A DNA stretch of 64,000 bases, taken from JALORV01 sp963780715. Lineage in GTDB: Bacteria; Pseudomonadota; Gammaproteobacteria; Burkholderiales; Burkholderiaceae_F. Within the stretch, counting starts at the first letter, position 1; each line of letters starts with the position of its first letter. The stretch spans positions 57,986-121,985 of the forward strand of contig CAWADK010000013.1 of the NCBI GenBank assembly GCA_963780715.1, in the 5' to 3' direction. The notes under the pieces were generated by a model. The model was not told the DNA's origin. It searched no databases and saw only the letters and a list, made by a program, of their open reading frames with translations. The position numbers and the translations under genes are program-made. Positions 62,516 through 64,000 of this stretch are shown one piece after another.

Positions 62516-62543
62516 AGTGCGCATAATGTGTATTATGTCAAAT
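62516..62543 (+). other. dif: dif-like XerC/XerD chromosome-dimer resolution site
   Basis: AGTGCGCATAA (62516-62526), TGTGTA (62527-62532) and TTATGTCAAAT (62533-62543) match the 28-bp E. coli dif site GGTGCGCATAA-TGTATA-TTATGTTAAAT at 25 of 28 positions, including the near-identical XerC arm, the 6-bp centre and the XerD arm. It lies between nagZ and the degenerate kfrA. Such a site is where XerCD resolve chromosome dimers, and where Xer-dependent phages and elements integrate. The XerC arm is on the left as written. Confidence 0.88.
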
Positions 62544-62829
62544 CAGGACCTTAAGATTCTGCGGCAATTCTTGTCATCAAGCGGAACCGGCGTCTGCCTA
62601 AACATCGGAGATGGGACTGCTGCGGACATGCCGTACGGTCGGGCATAGACGTCGCGGCGGACGCCCAAAGCGAACGCGGCGCGAAGCACCGGCCGGGGTT
62701 CGGGCCGCCGGATACGCGCGCGCGGCTGCCGCGCTGTCGACGCTTGACCGACCTGCGCCACCAACAGGGTTCCCGTACTTTGCGTGCTGAATTTGGCGTT
62801 AAGCCCACTTCCCCTCTTTGAGACTCGGG
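62544..62829. other. Gene-free stretch between dif and the kfrA remnant
   Basis: No convincing gene. A minus-strand open frame (62543-62833) has no recognisable domain and its start region belongs to the kfrA remnant end. A 10-bp sequence TTTGGCGTTA at 62792-62801 returns in inverted form (TAACGCCAAA) at 63964-63973, on the far side of kfrA. Confidence 0.5.
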
Positions 62830-63886
62830 TCACCGCCTCTTCGATTGGGTAGATTGGAGAGGTGCCAGTCGGCTAAATTGTTCTGTGAGATGCTGATCGA
62901 AGCGTGCGTGCAGCTGCTCCGCGGTTTCCACCCGCGCCACTGCTGCCGCTAGCTCTGCCTCCTACTTCCGAAGCTGATCTCCAAGCAGCCTGAGATCCTC
63001 GCTCTGAGCGACCAGCTGACCCGCAAGTCCGTCCGCACGGCTCTTCTCCGCGGCAAGCCCTGCCTTCGCAGCATCGCGCTCCAGCAGCGCTGCCGTCAGC
63101 CGCTCGTTCGCCGCGGCGAGCTGCCCCTGGGTGCCCTCGAGCCGAATCACGTCGCGCCGCGTGGCCGCGAGCTCACTCATGAGTCGCGCCAACTCTTCGT
63201 TCGTGGAGGCAAACCTTGCTTGCGCATCGGCCAGCGACTTCTGCAGGTTGCGAATCTCCTGCTGGAAGAACTGCACTTGATTTTCGTGCTTGCGAGCTTC
63301 GCTTTCGCGCTGTTCCTTGGCCGCCTCGCGGAAATGCTCCAACGCTTGACGCGCGTCCGCGTACTTGGTCTCGAGGGAGTTTCGGAACGCCGTCTCGGCC
63401 TCCAGCTGCAGACGGACATCGGTGGCCTGCTGCTGCGCCGTCGATCGGGCCTGCAGCTCGGCCATGTATCGCGCGGTGAGATCCTCGCTACGCGCCTGGC
63501 GTCGCAGCCAGCTCACTACGCAGCTGATCGTGCGCGGCGTTGAGCGTCTGGATCTCTGCATGGGCGCCGGCAGTCGCGTCACGAGCCTCTCGAAGCTCCG
63601 CGGCATGCCGTTGCTGCAGCTCGGCGATACGCTGATCCGCTTCCGACTGCAGCTGCTCGGCAAGCCGCGCTGCGAGGTCCTTGATAACGTCGCTCAAGCC
63701 CGCCGCGCTCGAGGCACGTCCGCCTTGCTCCTCCTCGATCTCCTTCAGATAGCGCTGGATCGTGCTCTTCGAACCGGTATTCCCCAGCTCGACTCGGATA
63801 GCGTCGACCGACGGATAGCGCCCTTGCGCCAAGAGATTGGCTCGCGCCCGCACCACCTCGGACTTGTAGATTCCGCCGCGCGCCAT
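62830..63886 (-). pseudogene. kfrA: KfrA-type DNA-binding coiled-coil protein, frameshifted and with an internal stop
   Basis: The N-terminal KfrA_N domain is clear (GGIYKSEVVRARANLLAQGRYPSVDAIRVELGNTGSKSTIQRYLKEIEEEQG). It is followed by a long Ala/Glu/Gln-rich coiled coil, typical of plasmid KfrA. Near 63499-63512 the frame changes: one extra base separates LRSELA from RRQARSEDLTARYMAELQ. At 62962-62964 an in-frame TAG ends the chain, but coding-like sequence continues past it (EAELAAAVARVETAEQLHARFDQHLTEQFSRL) to a TGA at 62830-62832. The original protein would have had about 351 residues. Plasmid KfrA proteins repress their own gene and help plasmid maintenance. Confidence 0.8.
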
Positions 63887-63901
63887 AACGATCTCCCATG
63901 A

Positions 63902-63938
63902 ATTTCGTAATGAATTACGTAATACGATATTACGTAAT
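63902..63938. promoter_or_regulatory. Three ATTACGTAAT-type palindromes upstream of kfrA
   Basis: ATTACGTAAT is a perfect 10-bp palindrome at 63914-63923 and again at 63929-63938 (15 bp apart). A one-mismatch copy ATTTCGTAAT lies at 63902-63911. They sit 16-52 bp before the kfrA start in AT-rich DNA. KfrA proteins bind repeated sites at their own promoter, so an autoregulatory operator is the natural reading. Confidence 0.6.
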
Positions 63939-64000
63939 ATTACTGGGCGTCAAGGGCGGGAGCTAACGCCAAAATGTCACATTGAATAATGCGGGATTAT

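Noticed and set aside
62798..62804. GTTAAGC as a possible integron attC core
   Set aside because: It fits GTTRRRY, but no RYYYAAC partner lies at the expected distance and no cassette or integrase is visible.
62543..62833. A minus-strand open frame of 96 codons beside dif
   Set aside because: No recognisable domain, low-complexity Arg/Pro composition, and its start overlaps the end of the KfrA remnant.
63936..63944. TAATATTAC, identical to the replication nonanucleotide of some single-stranded DNA viruses
   Set aside because: A nine-base AT-rich match in a repeat-rich promoter region is expected by chance, and no Rep gene or stem-loop is present.
1..64000. CRISPR arrays, tRNA or rRNA genes, insertion sequences
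   Set aside because: No regularly spaced repeats, no cloverleaf-like gene and no transposase reading were found on either strand by eye.

Overview
The window looks like a GC-rich betaproteobacterial chromosome. The main reason is the long block rne | rluC-HAD | maf | yceD-rpmF-plsX-fabH-fabD-fabG-acpP-fabF-(ygfX)-rpoE-rseA-rseB-mucD-lepA-lepB-rnc-era-recO-pdxJ-acpS-nagZ, which is the order known from that class. DUF4936, DUF1415, DUF4845 and the branched-chain-type ABC transporter joined to beta-oxidation genes fit the same placement. I cannot name a genus. No rRNA, tRNA, CRISPR array, insertion sequence or intact prophage was seen.

Layout. (1) 1-280: end of a ParE/RelE-type toxin gene cut by the window edge. 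(2) 0.5-2.8 kb: feoAB for ferrous iron uptake behind a near-perfect Fur box. (3) 2.9-6.6 kb, minus strand: selO-msrB-yciB-bolA-ppiC, a redox, envelope and folding operon ending in a terminator. (4) 6.7-19.7 kb, plus strand: a catabolic island with an acyl-CoA synthetase, a five-gene branched-chain-type ABC transporter, a FadJ-like bifunctional enzyme, an acyl-CoA dehydrogenase, a Dabb protein, an SDR and an MDR oxidoreductase. It reads as import, CoA activation and beta-oxidation of an unknown carboxylic acid, but livG is frameshifted and LivF has Arg in place of the Walker A Lys. (5) 19.8-28.5 kb: conserved small proteins, an SDR, an alpha/beta-hydrolase reduced by internal deletion, a frameshifted M16 protease, a thioesterase, a GNAT, NRDE, DUF4936 and a frameshifted ygfZ. 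(6) 28.6-32.5 kb: mltG-tmk-holB-pilZ-tatD. (7) 32.6-37.1 kb: GNAT, nucleoside transporter, coniferyl-aldehyde-dehydrogenase-like enzyme, moaA. (8) 37.1-62.5 kb: RNase E with a structured leader, pseudouridine synthase, fatty-acid synthesis cluster, sigma-E stress module, translation and secretion genes, RNase III/Era/RecO, PdxJ, AcpS and NagZ. (9) 62.5-64 kb: a dif-like Xer recombination site right after nagZ, then a degenerate kfrA (plasmid-type DNA-binding coiled-coil protein) with palindromic repeats in front of it.

Two patterns cut across the regions. First, six otherwise well-conserved genes (livG, the M16 protease, ygfZ, holB, mucD, kfrA) each carry a single-base frame change. Because holB is normally essential, sequence error is at least as likely as decay for most of them. 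kfrA also carries an in-frame stop, and the hydrolase has a large in-frame deletion, so those two look truly decayed. Second, the dif-like site marks the boundary between ordinary core genes and accessory-looking DNA at the right end. I found no convincing new multi-gene system. The best leads are the dif/kfrA junction and the damaged ABC transporter inside the fatty-acid-type catabolic island.
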